Assembly (NCBI RefSeq): GCF_000026985.1
Contig: NC_017390.1
Coordinates: forward strand, 38,372 to 74,440
Source: Erwinia pyrifoliae DSM 12163
GTDB lineage: Bacteria; Pseudomonadota; Gammaproteobacteria; Enterobacterales; Enterobacteriaceae
Direction of reading: 5' to 3'
Length of the DNA stretch: 36,069 nucleotides
Shown here: piece by piece, positions 8,519 to 18,462 of the stretch
Numbering within the stretch: position 1 is the first letter of the stretch
Layout of the letters: every line of letters starts with the position of its first letter
Notes under the pieces: model-generated
Databases searched by the model: none
What the model saw: the letters and a program-made list of their open reading frames with translations, nothing else
What the model was told of the DNA's origin: nothing
Translations under genes and position numbers: made by a program

Positions 8519-9892
8519 ATGCAGATACAGACGACAGAGTGGGATCTTCCACTGATCGAGAAATACAACCTATCCGGCCCACGCTACACTTCTTATCCGA
8601 CCGCGCTGGAGTTCCATCAGAATTACGATGAGCAGGCCTTTTTGCAGGCTGCGCTGCGTTATCCTGAACGCCCGCTGTCACTCTATTTGCATATTCCGTT
8701 CTGCCATCGCCTTTGCTATTTCTGCGGCTGTAACAAGCAGGTGACGCGTCAGCAGCATAAAGCCGATGACTATCTTGCCGCACTGATGCTGGAAATTGCC
8801 GCCCGCGCCCGGTTATTTCAACAGCGTACCGTCAGTCAGATGCACTGGGGCGGCGGCACGCCAACCTTCCTCAATAAAGAGCAGATCGGCCGCCTGATGG
8901 CGTGTCTGCGTCAGCATTTTCATTTTAGCGATACGGCGGAGATATCGATTGAGGTTGACCCGCGAGAAATTGAGCTGGATGTATTAGATCATCTGCGTGC
9001 TGAGGGGTTTAACCGCCTGAGCATGGGGGTGCAGGACTTTAATAAGCAGGTGCAGGAAAAGGTGAACCGGGTGCAGGATGAGGAGACGATCTTCGCTCTG
9101 GTAGCCCGTGCGCGTCAGCTGGGGTTTATTTCCACCAATATTGACCTGATTTATGGTTTGCCAGCACAAACGCCGGAAAGCTTTGCCTTTACCTTGCAGA
9201 AAGTGGCCGAGCTGAATCCTGACAGGCTGAGCGTATTTAACTATGCCCATATGCCCGCACTGTTCGCTGCCCAGCGCAAAATCCGTGAGGCCGAGCTACC
9301 GGACGCACAGCAGAAGTTAGCGATTCTGCAACAGACCATTGCTACCCTGACGGCACAGGATTACCAGTTTATAGGCATGGATCACTTTGCCCGCCGGGAC
9401 GACGAGCTGGCGGTAGCGCAGCGTGCGGGCGAACTGCATCGCAACTTTCAGGGTTACACCACTCAGGGCAACTGCGATTTGTTGGGAATGGGCGTATCGG
9501 CGATAAGCCGGCTTGGGGACAGTTATGCGCAGAATCACAAGGAGCTGAAGCACTATTATGCGCAAATACACGCCAGCAACACGGCGCTGTGGCGTGGTTT
9601 ACAGCTGACGGAAGATGACTGTCTGCGTAGCGATGTGATTAAGCGCCTGATTTGTCATTTTTCCCTGTCATTTAAAAGCATTGAGACGCGCTGGGGAATT
9701 CGCTTCCGCGACTACTTTGCGCAGGATCTGGCACAGCTACAGCCGCTGATCGCCGACGGGCTGGTGGAATGCCATGATAACGCGCTTGTCGTCACCGCTA
9801 AGGGACGATTGTTGATCAGGAATATCTGCATGTGCTTCGACCGCTATCTGCGTCAGAAAACGTCTGGTGCACGATTCTCAAGGGTTATCTGA
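8519..9892 (+). CDS. hemN: Oxygen-independent coproporphyrinogen III oxidase
   Basis: HemN is a radical-SAM enzyme that converts coproporphyrinogen III to protoporphyrinogen IX for haem synthesis without oxygen. The 457-aa protein equals E. coli HemN in length. The [4Fe-4S]-binding cluster HIPFCHRLCYFCGCN places Cys62, Cys66 and Cys69 exactly as in E. coli; GGGTPTFLN and STNIDLIYGLP are further SAM-binding motifs, and NICMCFDRYLR is near the end. The ATG at 8519 was preferred to a GTG at 8513 because an AAGG ribosome site is then 9 nt away and the cysteine numbering agrees. Confidence 0.97.
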   Translation: MQIQTTEWDLPLIEKYNLSGPRYTSYPTALEFHQNYDEQAFLQAALRYPERPLSLYLHIPFCHRLCYFCGCNKQVTRQQHKADDYLAALMLEIAARARLFQQRTVSQMHWGGGTPTFLNKEQIGRLMACLRQHFHFSDTAEISIEVDPREIELDVLDHLRAEGFNRLSMGVQDFNKQVQEKVNRVQDEETIFALVARARQLGFISTNIDLIYGLPAQTPESFAFTLQKVAELNPDRLSVFNYAHMPALFAAQRKIREAELPDAQQKLAILQQTIATLTAQDYQFIGMDHFARRDDELAVAQRAGELHRNFQGYTTQGNCDLLGMGVSAISRLGDSYAQNHKELKHYYAQIHASNTALWRGLQLTEDDCLRSDVIKRLICHFSLSFKSIETRWGIRFRDYFAQDLAQLQPLIADGLVECHDNALVVTAKGRLLIRNICMCFDRYLRQKTSGARFSRVI

Positions 9893-9902
9893 ATAGAAAA
9901 AG

Positions 9903-9939
9903 AAAAGGCGGCTCCGGTAGGTCACCGTGCCGCCTTTTC
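9903..9939. terminator. Shared hemN/glnG terminator
   Basis: AAAAGGCGGC and GCCGCCTTTT pair, with an inner CCGGT/CACCG stem. Both strands end in T-tracts, so it can stop hemN (plus) and the convergent glnG operon (minus). Confidence 0.9.
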
Positions 9940-9955
9940 ATCGTCCAAAAGGGGA

Positions 9956-11365
9956 CTATTCCATCCCTAACTCTTTCAGCTTGCGCGTCAGAGTATTACG
10001 CCCCCAGCCGAGCAGCCGAGCCGCTTCCTGCTTATGGCCCTGAGTATGGCGCAGCGCGGTGGTCAGCAGCGTGCGCTCCAGCTCCGGCTGCGCCTCGGAT
10101 AACAGATTTTGATGACCGGAACGCAATGCCCTGTCGGCCCACTGCGCCAGCAGCGTGACCCAGCTGTCCGGCAGCGACTGCGCCGGGTTTTCGGGCGTCG
10201 CGGTCTCAAACAGCTCCGGCGGCAGATCCTGGATCAGCACTTCCTGACCGGCAGCCATCACCGTCAGCCAGCGACAGGTGTTCTCCAGCTGGCGCACGTT
10301 ACCGGACCAGTGCAGGCGCGTCAGCGCGGTTTCGGTCTCCGGGTGCAGGATTTTGGCTTCCACCCCCAGCTCGCGTGCGGCGACCTGCAAGAAATATCCG
10401 GCCAGCCGTGGAATATCTTCCCGGCGTTCGCGCAGCGGCGGTAAATGCACGCGGATCACGTTCAGACGGTGGAATAAATCCTCACGGAATTTCCCCTCCT
10501 GTACTCGCCGTTCCAGATTCTGGTGGGTAGCGGCGATAATACGGACATCCACTTTGACCGGCGCATAGCCGCCGACACGATAGAACTGGCCATCCGCCAG
10601 CACGCGCAGCAGACGGGTCTGAACATCCAGCGGCATATCGCCGATTTCATCAAGGAACAGCGTGCCGCCGTCGGCCTGTTCGAAACGCCCCTGACGGATC
10701 TGATTTGCCCCGGTAAACGCCCCTTTTTCATGACCAAACAGCTCTGACTCGATCAGGTCTTTCGGGATTGCGGCCATATTCAGCGCTATAAAGGGCGCTT
10801 TGGCACGCGGACTGTGGCGATGCAGGGCATGGGCCACCAGCTCTTTACCGGTGCCGGATTCGCCATTGATCAGCACGCTAATGGAAGAGCGTGACAGGCG
10901 TCCGATAATGCGGAACACATCCTGCATGGCCGGTGCTTCACCGATGATATCGGTTGTCGGGCCGCTCACCGACTGATTGCGTGGCTGCTGCTGCTCCTGA
11001 TAGTGGCTGATGGCACGTTCCACCAGCGCCACCGCTTCATCAATATCAAACGGTTTTGGCAGATAATCAAACGCACCCTGTTGATAGGCACTGACCGCCG
11101 CATCAAGGTCAGAATGCGCGGTCATGATAATCACCGGCAGCATGGGGTGGCGTTGCTTAATCTGTTTCAGCAGCGCCAGCCCATCCATGCCGGGCATGCG
11201 AATATCAGACAGTAAAACGTCCGGGGTTTTTGTCGCAAGGGCTTCCAGCACCTCGTTTGCGCTCTCAAACGCCGCGCACTGTAAACCAGCTCCAGTGAGC
11301 GCACGCTCAAGCACCCAGCGGATGGAGCTATCGTCATCGACGATCCAAACTATCCCTCGTTGCAT
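9956..11365 (-). CDS. glnG: Nitrogen regulation response regulator NtrC
   Basis: NtrC activates sigma-54 promoters when nitrogen is limiting, after phosphorylation by NtrB. The 469-aa protein has a receiver domain (phospho-acceptor Asp54 in SDIRMPGMDG), a central AAA+ domain (Walker A GESGTGKE, sigma-54 loop GAFTGA, Walker B GGTLFLDEIGD) and a C-terminal Fis-type HTH (QEAARLLGWGRNTLTRKLKE). The length equals E. coli NtrC. It starts 7 bases after glnL in the glnA-glnL-glnG operon. Confidence 0.98.
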   Translation of the reverse strand: MQRGIVWIVDDDSSIRWVLERALTGAGLQCAAFESANEVLEALATKTPDVLLSDIRMPGMDGLALLKQIKQRHPMLPVIIMTAHSDLDAAVSAYQQGAFDYLPKPFDIDEAVALVERAISHYQEQQQPRNQSVSGPTTDIIGEAPAMQDVFRIIGRLSRSSISVLINGESGTGKELVAHALHRHSPRAKAPFIALNMAAIPKDLIESELFGHEKGAFTGANQIRQGRFEQADGGTLFLDEIGDMPLDVQTRLLRVLADGQFYRVGGYAPVKVDVRIIAATHQNLERRVQEGKFREDLFHRLNVIRVHLPPLRERREDIPRLAGYFLQVAARELGVEAKILHPETETALTRLHWSGNVRQLENTCRWLTVMAAGQEVLIQDLPPELFETATPENPAQSLPDSWVTLLAQWADRALRSGHQNLLSEAQPELERTLLTTALRHTQGHKQEAARLLGWGRNTLTRKLKELGME

Positions 11366-11372
11366 AGAAACC

Positions 11373-12422
11373 TCACTGGCGAATAGGCAAGTAAACTGAA
11401 AATTCCGTGTGTCCGGGCCAACTGTTGAACTCTATTTTCCCCGAATGCTGATCGATCAAGCTGCGGGCAATGGACAGTCCTAATCCTGTACCGCCTTCGC
11501 GGCCGCTCACCATCGGGTAAAACAGCGTATCCTGCAGCTGCGCCGGAATGCCGGGACCGTCGTCTTCAATATCGATGCGTGCCACCAGGCGGTAACGTGT
11601 GCCGTGCAGCGTCAGCTGGAAGGCCGTGCGGGTACGTAATGTAATGGTTCCGCCCTCTGCGCCCAACGCCTGCAGCGCGTTGCGTACGATGTTGAGCAGA
11701 ACCTGTTCGATTTGATCCGGGTCATGAGGAAGCTCTGGCAGGCTCGGATCGTAGTCGCGAACCAGTGACACATTATCAGGCAGTTCCATCGAAACCAGAT
11801 TAACCACCCGTTCGGCCACCTGATGAATGCTTTGGGTAATGTGCATTCCCGGCTGCTGCGGCCCCAGCAGACGGTCGACCAGATTGCGCAGGCGGTCTGC
11901 CTGTTCAATGATCACTTTGGTGTATTCGGTCAGCGCCGGATCGGGCAGGGCTTTGGCCAACAGTTGTGCTGCGCCACGTAGCCCGCCCAGCGGGTTCTTG
12001 ATCTCATGTGCCAGACCGCGCACTAAGTCACGCGCTGCCACCTGTTGCGCGTGCTGCAGCTGTTCCTGGCTCAACCGGCGCTGATTATCCATCGGCGCCA
12101 TTTCCAGCAAAATAAGCCCATCAGGCAGGCGCTGTGCGGTTAGCGACATAATGTGCGCGCGGCTGTCCACCACCAGGGTGACTTCGCTGTCGGTGAAGCC
12201 CTGTCCGGCGTCCAGACTTTCGAGCATCACCTCAATATTCAGGGAAAAATACCCCATCAGTTCCGGCAGTGGCGTACCAAACAGCTTGCGGGAACTCTGC
12301 GCCAGCAACTGCTGTGCGGCGGGGTTGGCGTAATGAATCACCAGCTCGCCATCGACCAGCAAAATACTGTTGATCAGCGAATTGAGAATCTGCCCAGCAT
12401 CGGGCAGCGTGCCAGTTGCCAT
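11373..12422 (-). CDS. glnL: Nitrogen regulation sensor kinase/phosphatase NtrB
   Basis: NtrB phosphorylates NtrC under nitrogen limitation and, bound to PII, promotes its dephosphorylation. The 349-aa cytosolic protein has a PAS-like N-terminal domain (about 10-100), the H-box [12 protein letters not shown] with His139, an N-box near NIVRNALQA, and G-boxes DDGPGIP and [10 protein letters not shown]. No membrane segments are seen, as expected. It can be transcribed with glnA or from its own NtrC-repressed promoter just upstream. Confidence 0.98.
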   Translation of the reverse strand: MATGTLPDAGQILNSLINSILLVDGELVIHYANPAAQQLLAQSSRKLFGTPLPELMGYFSLNIEVMLESLDAGQGFTDSEVTLVVDSRAHIMSLTAQRLPDGLILLEMAPMDNQRRLSQEQLQHAQQVAARDLVRGLAHEIKNPLGGLRGAAQLLAKALPDPALTEYTKVIIEQADRLRNLVDRLLGPQQPGMHITQSIHQVAERVVNLVSMELPDNVSLVRDYDPSLPELPHDPDQIEQVLLNIVRNALQALGAEGGTITLRTRTAFQLTLHGTRYRLVARIDIEDDGPGIPAQLQDTLFYPMVSGREGGTGLGLSIARSLIDQHSGKIEFNSWPGHTEFSVYLPIRQ

Positions 12423-12445
12423 ACAGCATTCTCCTGAACTTCTTT

Positions 12446-12467
12446 TGCACCAATTTAGTGCATTATA
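12446..12467 (-). promoter_or_regulatory. glnL promoter with NtrC operator
   Basis: TGCACCAATTTAGTGCA (plus 12446-12462) is a near-perfect NtrC palindrome. It abuts TATAAT on the minus strand (plus 12462-12467), the likely -10 of glnL. In E. coli NtrC bound at an equivalent site represses glnLp; the same arrangement is visible here. Confidence 0.85.
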
Positions 12468-12512
12468 GCCGCGTCAGCTGAAATCGTCCTGCTGAACGAT
12501 AAATTTGCGGTG

Positions 12513-12538
12513 AAAAAAACCCATCCGGAGATGGGCTG
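12513..12538 (-). terminator. Terminator after glnA
   Basis: On the minus strand GCCCATC-TCCG-GATGGGC-like arms form a stem followed by seven T residues. It lies about 75-100 bases after the glnA stop and would separate most glnA transcripts from glnL, with readthrough supplying glnLG under nitrogen limitation. Confidence 0.88.
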
Positions 12539-12612
12539 AAAGTTTCCACGGCAACATATACCCGGCGTCCTTCATACCCCAGCTGCGAGATGAAATTCGC
12601 CGGATAACAAAA

Positions 12613-14022
12613 TTAAACGCTGTAGTACAGTTCGAACTCCACCGGGTGCGGAGTCATGCGCACGCGCTCCATCTCCGCTTTACGCAGCTCGATATAAGCT
12701 TCGATAGCGTCGTCGGTGAACACACCACCACGCGTCAGGAACTCACGGTCTTCGTTCAGAGCGGCCAGGGCTTCGTCCAGAGATCCAGCAACTTTTGGGA
12801 TCTCCGCTTCTTCTTCCGGCGGCAGATCGTACAGGTTTTTGTCCATCGCATCGCCCGGGTGGATCTTGTTGATGATGCCGTCCAGGCCAGCCATTAGCAG
12901 TGCCGCGAAGCACAGGTACGGGTTTGCCGCCGGGTCAGGGAAGCGCGCTTCAATACGGCGTGCTTTCGGGCTGGCAACAACCGGAATACGGATAGACGCG
13001 GAACGGTTACGCGCAGAGTAAGCCAGCATAACCGGCGCTTCGTAGCCGGGAACCAGACGCTTGTAGGAGTTGGTGGTCGGGTTGGCCAGCGCATTGATCG
13101 CTTTAGCGTGTTTGATTACCCCACCGATGTAGAACAGGGCAGTTTCAGACAGGCCGCCGTATTTGTCGCCGGCGAACAGGTTAGTACCGCCTTTAGACAG
13201 TGACATGTGGCAGTGCATACCGGAGCCGTTATCGCCGAACATGGGCTTAGGCATAAAGGTTGCGGTTTTGCCGTAGGCGTGAGCCACGTTGTGTACCACA
13301 TATTTGTAGATCTGAATTTCGTCAGCTTTTTTGGTCATGGTATTGAAGCGGGTAGCCACTTCATTCTGACCTGCCGTCGCCACTTCGTGGTGGTGAGCTT
13401 CAACCACCAGGCCCATCTGTTCCATCGTCAGACACATGGCAGAACGGATATCCTGCGATGAATCGACCGGAGGAACCGGGAAGTATCCGCCTTTCAGACC
13501 CGGACGGTGGCCTTTGTTGCCGCCTTCGTATTCTTTGCCGGTGTTCCAGCAGGCTTCGATATCATCGATAGCCACATGGGAGCCGGAAGTGCTGCTGCCG
13601 AAACGGATATCGTCGAACAGGAAGAACTCCGGTTCTGGTCCAAACAGCACGGTGTCGGCGATGCCGGAAGAGCGCAGAAAATCTTCAGCGCGTTTGGCGA
13701 TGGAGCGTGGATCGCGGTCGTAGCCCTGCATAGTGCCTGGCTCAAGGATGTCACAACGAACGATCAGAGTGGAATCTTCAAAGAACGGGTCAAGGACAGC
13801 GGTGGTGGCATCCGGCATCAGAACCATGTCGGATTCGTTAATACCCTTCCAGCCACCAATCGAGGAGCCGTCAAACATTTTGCCTTCTTCGAAGAAGTCA
13901 GCATTAACCTGGTGAGCAGGAATAGTTACGTGCTGCTCTTTGCCTTTGGTATCGGTGAAACGCAGGTCAACAAATTTGACTTCGTGTTCGTTCATCATCG
14001 ACAGAACGTGTTCAGCGGACAT
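12613..14022 (-). CDS. glnA: Glutamine synthetase type I
   Basis: GlnA makes glutamine from glutamate, ammonia and ATP; it is a dodecamer and the main ammonia-assimilating enzyme when ammonia is scarce. The 469-aa protein matches E. coli in length. Seen motifs: [18 protein letters not shown], the metal/glutamate site [29 protein letters not shown], and the adenylylation loop [10 protein letters not shown] with the modifiable tyrosine near 398. AGGAGAG lies 6 nt before the ATG. Expression is controlled by the sigma-54 promoter and NtrC sites upstream. Confidence 0.98.
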   Translation of the reverse strand: MSAEHVLSMMNEHEVKFVDLRFTDTKGKEQHVTIPAHQVNADFFEEGKMFDGSSIGGWKGINESDMVLMPDATTAVLDPFFEDSTLIVRCDILEPGTMQGYDRDPRSIAKRAEDFLRSSGIADTVLFGPEPEFFLFDDIRFGSSTSGSHVAIDDIEACWNTGKEYEGGNKGHRPGLKGGYFPVPPVDSSQDIRSAMCLTMEQMGLVVEAHHHEVATAGQNEVATRFNTMTKKADEIQIYKYVVHNVAHAYGKTATFMPKPMFGDNGSGMHCHMSLSKGGTNLFAGDKYGGLSETALFYIGGVIKHAKAINALANPTTNSYKRLVPGYEAPVMLAYSARNRSASIRIPVVASPKARRIEARFPDPAANPYLCFAALLMAGLDGIINKIHPGDAMDKNLYDLPPEEEAEIPKVAGSLDEALAALNEDREFLTRGGVFTDDAIEAYIELRKAEMERVRMTPHPVEFELYYSV

Positions 14023-14170
14023 ACTTAACTCTCCTGGATTTTTTCATTGTCGTCGTGGTTAGAGAACTTCCACGGTGCGCTGTGCATTTGCCGCGCTACT
14101 TCCGATAATAAAGATCTCTGACAAGCTGGCAACCGTGTGGAAAAGGGCATTTTTCGCTTAGTAGGGTATT

Positions 14171-14188
14171 TGCGAAATCTATGCCAAC
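14171..14188 (-). promoter_or_regulatory. Sigma-54 promoter glnAp2
   Basis: The minus strand reads TTGGCATAGATTTCGC: GG at -24 and GC at -12 separated by ten bases, close to the sigma-54 consensus and to E. coli glnAp2. The predicted start is near 14160, about 138 bases before the glnA ATG, a longer leader than the roughly 73 bases in E. coli. Confidence 0.88.
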
Positions 14189-14241
14189 TTTTTTATTTTA
14201 CGCAAAAGGCGCTATGATGCGCCCTCTCGTCAGACGGGGAA

Positions 14242-14309
14242 TGCACCATGATGGAAGTCGCGCACCATCCTGGTGCTGTTGAGTGGTAAATGGTCACCAT
14301 TTTGGTGCA
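14242..14309 (-). promoter_or_regulatory. NtrC enhancer sites of glnA
   Basis: Two strong palindromes, GCACCATCCTGGTGC (centre 14269) and TCACCATTTTGGTGCA (centre 14301), are 32 bp apart, three helical turns. A weaker one, TGCACCATGATGG, is centred at 14250. Relative to a start near 14160 the centres are about -109, -141 and -90, which agrees with the NtrC sites of E. coli glnA at about -108, -140 and -89. Binding is inferred from this agreement. Confidence 0.85.
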
Positions 14310-14323
14310 ATGGCAACATTCCC

Positions 14324-14338
14324 GTGCAATCTTTGCAC
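14324..14338. promoter_or_regulatory. Palindrome GTGCAATCTTTGCAC
   Basis: A further TGCA-type inverted repeat lies between the NtrC sites and the typA promoter. It could be another weak NtrC half-site pair or part of the upstream sigma-70 glnA promoter (glnAp1). Its function is not clear from sequence. Confidence 0.35.
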
Positions 14339-14393
14339 TGGCAATGGGTGCAAGAACCATCCGGACAGTTATCTTTATATGAAGTCTTCGAAC

Positions 14394-14425
14394 TTGTTCA
14401 GTCCTTCGATTAATCCGTGTACAAT
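14394..14425 (+). promoter_or_regulatory. Probable typA promoter
   Basis: TACAAT (14420-14425) is a good -10 hexamer 32 bases before the GTG start. Upstream are only weak -35 candidates, TTGTTC (14394-14399, 20-bp spacer) or TTCAGT (17-bp spacer). Confidence 0.5.
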
Positions 14426-14457
14426 AGCGCGCTATTTCTAATGCCTGAGGCAAAGCT

Positions 14458-16281
14458 GTGATCGAAAATTTGCGTAACATCGCCATTATTGCCCACGTTG
14501 ACCATGGTAAAACTACCCTGGTTGATAAGTTGCTACAGCAGTCCGGGACCTTTGATGCCCGCACCGAAGCAACCGAACGCGTAATGGACTCCAACGATTT
14601 GGAGAAAGAGCGTGGGATTACCATCCTCGCAAAAAACACCGCCATTAAATGGAATGACTATCGCATCAACATCGTTGATACCCCTGGACACGCCGACTTC
14701 GGCGGTGAGGTAGAGCGTGTGATGTCAATGGTTGACTCGGTGCTGCTGGTTGTGGATGCAATGGATGGCCCGATGCCGCAAACCCGTTTCGTGACCAAAA
14801 AAGCCTTTGCTAATGGTCTGAAGCCGATCGTGGTCATCAACAAAGTTGACCGTCCGGGCGCGCGTCCGGACTGGGTTGTTGACCAGGTATTTGACCTGTT
14901 CGTCAACCTGGATGCCACCGACGAGCAGCTCGACTTCCCGGTGATCTACGCCTCTGCCCTGAACGGTATCGCCGGTCTGGACCACAGCGATATGGCGGAA
15001 GACATGACTCCGCTGTACGAAGCGATCGTCAAACATGTGTCGCCACCGCAGGTTGAGATGGAAGCACCTTTCCAGATGCAGATCTCTCAGCTGGATTACA
15101 ACAACTACGTTGGTGTTATCGGTATCGGCCGCATCAAGCGCGGTAAAGTGAAGCCTAACCAGCAGGTCACTATCGTCGACAGCGAAGGCAAAACCCGCAA
15201 CGGTAAAGTCGGTAAAGTTCTGACCCACCTGGGCCTGGAGCGTATCGACGCGACCGAAGCGGAAGCGGGCGATATCATCGCAATTACCGGTCTGGGCGAA
15301 CTGAACATCTCTGACACCATCTGCGATCCGCAGAATGTGGAAGCGCTGCCGGCACTGAGCGTTGATGAACCTACCGTGACCATGTACTTCAACGTCAACA
15401 CCTCTCCGTTCTGCGGTAAAGAAGGTAAGTTTGTGACTTCGCGTCAGATCCTTGACCGTCTGAACAAAGAGCTGGTACACAACGTGGCGCTGCGCGTTGA
15501 AGAAACCGAAGACTCTGATGCGTTCCGCGTATCGGGCCGTGGTGAACTGCACCTGTCGGTTCTGATTGAAAACATGCGTCGTGAAGGCTTCGAAATCGCC
15601 GTTTCACGTCCTAAAGTAATCAACCGTAAAATCGATGGCCGTATGCAAGAGCCATTCGAGAACGTGACGCTGGATATCGAAGAACAGCACCAGGGTTCTG
15701 TGATGCAGGCAATGGGCGAGCGTAAGGGGGATGTGAAAGACATGATCCCTGACGGCAAAGGCCGTATTCGTCTTGACTACCTGATCCCGGCGCGTGGCCT
15801 GATCGGCTTCCGTACCGAGTTCATGACCATGACTTCTGGTACCGGCCTGCTGTACTCCACGTTCAGCCACTATGATGACGTGCGTGCTGGTGAAATCGGC
15901 CAGCGTCAGAACGGCGTGCTGATCTCTAACGGCCAGGGTAAAGCGGTTGCTTTCGCCCTGTTCAGCCTGCAGGATCGCGGCAAGCTGTTCCTTGGCCACG
16001 GTGCTGAAGTGTATGAAGGCCAGATTATCGGTATTCACTCACGTTCTAACGACCTGACGGTGAACTGCCTGACCGGTAAGAAGCTGACCAACATGCGTGC
16101 TTCAGGTACTGATGAAGCTACCACGCTGGTTCCGGCTATCAAGATGTCTCTGGAGCAGGCTCTGGAATTCATCGATGATGATGAACTGGTTGAAGTGACG
16201 CCTCAGTCGGTGCGTATTCGTAAACGTCACCTGACGGAAAACGACCGCAAACGTGCAAGTCGTGGTCCTAAAGAAGCTTAA
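14458..16281 (+). CDS. typA: Translational GTPase TypA/BipA
   Basis: TypA (BipA) is an EF-G-like ribosome-binding GTPase that supports 50S assembly and growth at low temperature or stress. The 607-aa protein matches E. coli exactly in length. It starts with GTG; G1 is [10 protein letters not shown], followed by [12 protein letters not shown] (G2), [15 protein letters not shown] (G3) and [10 protein letters not shown] (G4), then domain II, EF-G domains III and V and the BipA-specific C-terminal domain ([20 protein letters not shown]). GAGG lies 8-9 nt before the GTG. It is divergent from glnA, as in E. coli. Confidence 0.98.
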   Translation: MIENLRNIAIIAHVDHGKTTLVDKLLQQSGTFDARTEATERVMDSNDLEKERGITILAKNTAIKWNDYRINIVDTPGHADFGGEVERVMSMVDSVLLVVDAMDGPMPQTRFVTKKAFANGLKPIVVINKVDRPGARPDWVVDQVFDLFVNLDATDEQLDFPVIYASALNGIAGLDHSDMAEDMTPLYEAIVKHVSPPQVEMEAPFQMQISQLDYNNYVGVIGIGRIKRGKVKPNQQVTIVDSEGKTRNGKVGKVLTHLGLERIDATEAEAGDIIAITGLGELNISDTICDPQNVEALPALSVDEPTVTMYFNVNTSPFCGKEGKFVTSRQILDRLNKELVHNVALRVEETEDSDAFRVSGRGELHLSVLIENMRREGFEIAVSRPKVINRKIDGRMQEPFENVTLDIEEQHQGSVMQAMGERKGDVKDMIPDGKGRIRLDYLIPARGLIGFRTEFMTMTSGTGLLYSTFSHYDDVRAGEIGQRQNGVLISNGQGKAVAFALFSLQDRGKLFLGHGAEVYEGQIIGIHSRSNDLTVNCLTGKKLTNMRASGTDEATTLVPAIKMSLEQALEFIDDDELVEVTPQSVRIRKRHLTENDRKRASRGPKEA

Positions 16282-16302
16282 TCCGCCGTTGACTCGTCGG
16301 TT

Positions 16303-16337
16303 TCAGGATGCAGCAAGGCCAGGCCTCTGCATCCTGA
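16303..16337 (+). terminator. Stem-loop after typA
   Basis: TCAGGATGCAG and CTGCATCCTGA form a perfect 11-bp stem with a loop containing AGGCCAGGCCT. There is no T-tract after it, so it may be a Rho-assisted terminator or 3'-end stabiliser rather than a classic intrinsic terminator. Confidence 0.55.
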
Positions 16338-16481
16338 ATGATGACGGCTAAAGTCGCGCGTTCTTCAGGGTCGGAACTTCTCTGACCCTGCAACTGCCCT
16401 GCAGTTTTCAATTCTCCCACCTGTTCAGCCTTCCGTTTTACCGTTAGAGTGAATAACTTAGCGCAACACAAGGGAGTGACC

Positions 16482-17093
16482 ATGCTGTATATCTTTGATT
16501 TAGGTAATGTCATTGTTGATATTGATTTCAACCGGGTGCTGGGTGTCTGGAGCGATTTAGGCCGTGTGCCTTTGGCCACGCTGCAAAGCCGTTTCCAGAT
16601 GGGTGAGAGCTTTTACCAGCACGAACGCGGTGAAATCAGTGATGAGGAATTCGCCCGGCAAATATGTGACGAGCTGGAGCTGCCGCTAAGCTATGAGCAG
16701 TTTGCTGCCGGCTGGCAGGCGGTATTTGTCGGCGTACGCCCTGAAGTCATTGCCATTATGCACCAGCTGCGTGAGCAGGGGGACCGGGTGGTTATCCTCT
16801 CCAATACCAATCGCCTGCACTGCCAGTTCTGGCCTTCACAGTACCCGGAAGTACAGGCGGCTGCCGATAAAATCTACGTATCACAGGAGATGGGGCTGCG
16901 TAAGCCCGATCCGGCCATTTATCAGCGTTTGCTCAATGAAGAGGAGACGTCGGCGGAAGAAGCTATTTTCTTCGACGACAATCCAGAGAACATTGAGGCA
17001 GCGCGTGCGCTGGGGATCCACAGCCTGCATATTACCGATGACCGCGTGATCCCGGCGTTCTTTGCCGACCGCATGCCCGACGAACGCCGGTAA
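16482..17093 (+). CDS. yihX: HAD phosphatase YihX (alpha-D-glucose-1-phosphate phosphatase)
   Basis: YihX is a haloacid dehalogenase-type phosphatase that releases glucose from alpha-glucose-1-phosphate in E. coli. The 203-aa protein starts MLYIFDLGNVIVDIDFNRV, with the nucleophile Asp6. Further HAD motifs are VVILSNTNR (motif II), the lysine in GLRKPDP (III) and FFDDNPENIEAA (IV). The ATG at 16482 has AGGGAG 5 nt upstream; a GTG 33 bases earlier is not needed. yihY follows after 3 bases. Confidence 0.95.
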   Translation: MLYIFDLGNVIVDIDFNRVLGVWSDLGRVPLATLQSRFQMGESFYQHERGEISDEEFARQICDELELPLSYEQFAAGWQAVFVGVRPEVIAIMHQLREQGDRVVILSNTNRLHCQFWPSQYPEVQAAADKIYVSQEMGLRKPDPAIYQRLLNEEETSAEEAIFFDDNPENIEAARALGIHSLHITDDRVIPAFFADRMPDERR

Positions 17094-17096
17094 AAT

Positions 17097-17969
17097 ATGC
17101 GCCCGCTCAATCATTTTTTGCACCGGTTACGGGCATTTTGCGCATGGATAAAGCTGCTATGCCAGCGTATCGACGAAGATGCGATGACCGTGCTGGCCGG
17201 GCACCTGGCCTATGTCTCGCTGCTGTCGCTGGTGCCGCTTATTGCCGTGGTTTTTGCCCTTTTTTCCGCATTTCCGATGTTCTCGGACGTCAGCGTGCAG
17301 TTAAAAAACTTTGTTATTAACAACTTTGTTCCGGCGGCCGGAACCACGGTGCAAAACTACCTGGAACAGTTCGTTGCCAACGTCAGTAAGATGACGGCGG
17401 TGGGGGTGGGGGGGCTGGTGGTAACCGCACTGCTGCTGATGTACTCGATTGACTCGGCGCTGAATACCATCTGGCGTAGCAAAGTGAAACGTTCGCTGGT
17501 TTACTCGCTGGCGGTGTACTGGATGATCCTGACGCTGGGGCCGCTGCTGGCGGGGGCCAGTCTGGCCATTAGCTCCTACCTGCTATCGCTGCACTGGGCG
17601 ACGATCGGCGGCGTGAGCGGGCTGGTGGATATAGTGCTGCGGATATTCCCGCTGCTGCTTTCCTGCCTCTCCTTCTGGCTGTTGTACAGTCTGGTACCGA
17701 CCACTCCGGTAGCGGGGCGTGATGCGCTGGTCGGTGCGATAGTCGGCGGTGTTTTGTTCGAGCTGGGGAAAAAGGGCTTCGCGCTGTATATCACCCTGTT
17801 TCCTTCCTACCAGCTGATTTATGGCGTGCTGGCGGCAGTACCCATTCTTTTCATATGGATTTACTGGACGTGGTGTATCGTGTTGCTGGGAGCGGAAATT
17901 ACCGCTACGCTGGCTGACTATCGCCGGCTGAAGCAAGAAGAACAAGAAAGAGAAAATGAGGGTTCATGA
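17097..17969 (+). CDS. yihY: Inner membrane protein YihY (BrkB family)
   Basis: The 290-aa protein has about six membrane segments, with the family signatures [35 protein letters not shown] and [21 protein letters not shown]. coli YihY, also 290 aa, was once described as RNase BN; that activity was later assigned to another gene, so the role remains uncertain. The C-terminus is charged ([12 protein letters not shown]) and cytoplasmic. The gene lies 3 bases after yihX and overlaps dtd by four bases (ATGA), so the genes are probably cotranscribed. Confidence 0.94.
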   Translation: MRPLNHFLHRLRAFCAWIKLLCQRIDEDAMTVLAGHLAYVSLLSLVPLIAVVFALFSAFPMFSDVSVQLKNFVINNFVPAAGTTVQNYLEQFVANVSKMTAVGVGGLVVTALLLMYSIDSALNTIWRSKVKRSLVYSLAVYWMILTLGPLLAGASLAISSYLLSLHWATIGGVSGLVDIVLRIFPLLLSCLSFWLLYSLVPTTPVAGRDALVGAIVGGVLFELGKKGFALYITLFPSYQLIYGVLAAVPILFIWIYWTWCIVLLGAEITATLADYRRLKQEEQERENEGS

Positions 17970-18403
17970 TTGCTTTAATACAACGGGCGCGGCAGGCCAG
18001 CGTGGCAGTCGCGGGTGAAACCATCGGCGAGATCGGAGCGGGGCTGCTGATTTTGCTGGGTGTGGAAAAAGGGGATTCCCCCGAAAGTGCGCGTAAATTA
18101 GCAGATAAAGTGCTCGGCTATCGTATTTTTGCTGACGAAGACGACAAAATGAATCTGAACGTGCTGCAGGCGGGAGGCAGCGTGCTGGTGGTGTCGCAGT
18201 TCACGCTGGCGGCCGATACCAAAAAAGGCATGCGGCCGAGCTTCTCCGGCGGTGCCGCTCCGGCAGATGCAGAAAAACTGTACGACTATTTTGCCGCCTG
18301 CTGCCGTGAAAAAGGTGTCACCACCGAAACCGGTCGCTTTGCTGCTGATATGACAGTGGCGCTAATCAATGATGGCCCCGTGACCTTCTGGCTGCAGGTT
18401 TGA
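17966..18403 (+). CDS. dtd: D-aminoacyl-tRNA deacylase
   Basis: Dtd removes D-amino acids (and misattached glycine) from tRNA, a proofreading step. The 145-aa protein, equal in length to E. coli, has the two active-site motifs SQFTLAAD and [11 protein letters not shown] (the latter at the very end), with the Gly-cisPro pair. The start ATG overlaps the yihY stop. Confidence 0.97.
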   Translation: MIALIQRARQASVAVAGETIGEIGAGLLILLGVEKGDSPESARKLADKVLGYRIFADEDDKMNLNVLQAGGSVLVVSQFTLAADTKKGMRPSFSGGAAPADAEKLYDYFAACCREKGVTTETGRFAADMTVALINDGPVTFWLQV

Positions 18404-18462
18404 AACAGCTGGCAGAGCGGCAAAGGAATAGCCTGACTGGCTCAGACAAAGAGAACCCTTTT

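Noticed and set aside
14725..15552. 275-codon antisense ORF within typA
   Set aside because: It mirrors the codon use of typA and has no recognisable motif; it is a shadow frame.
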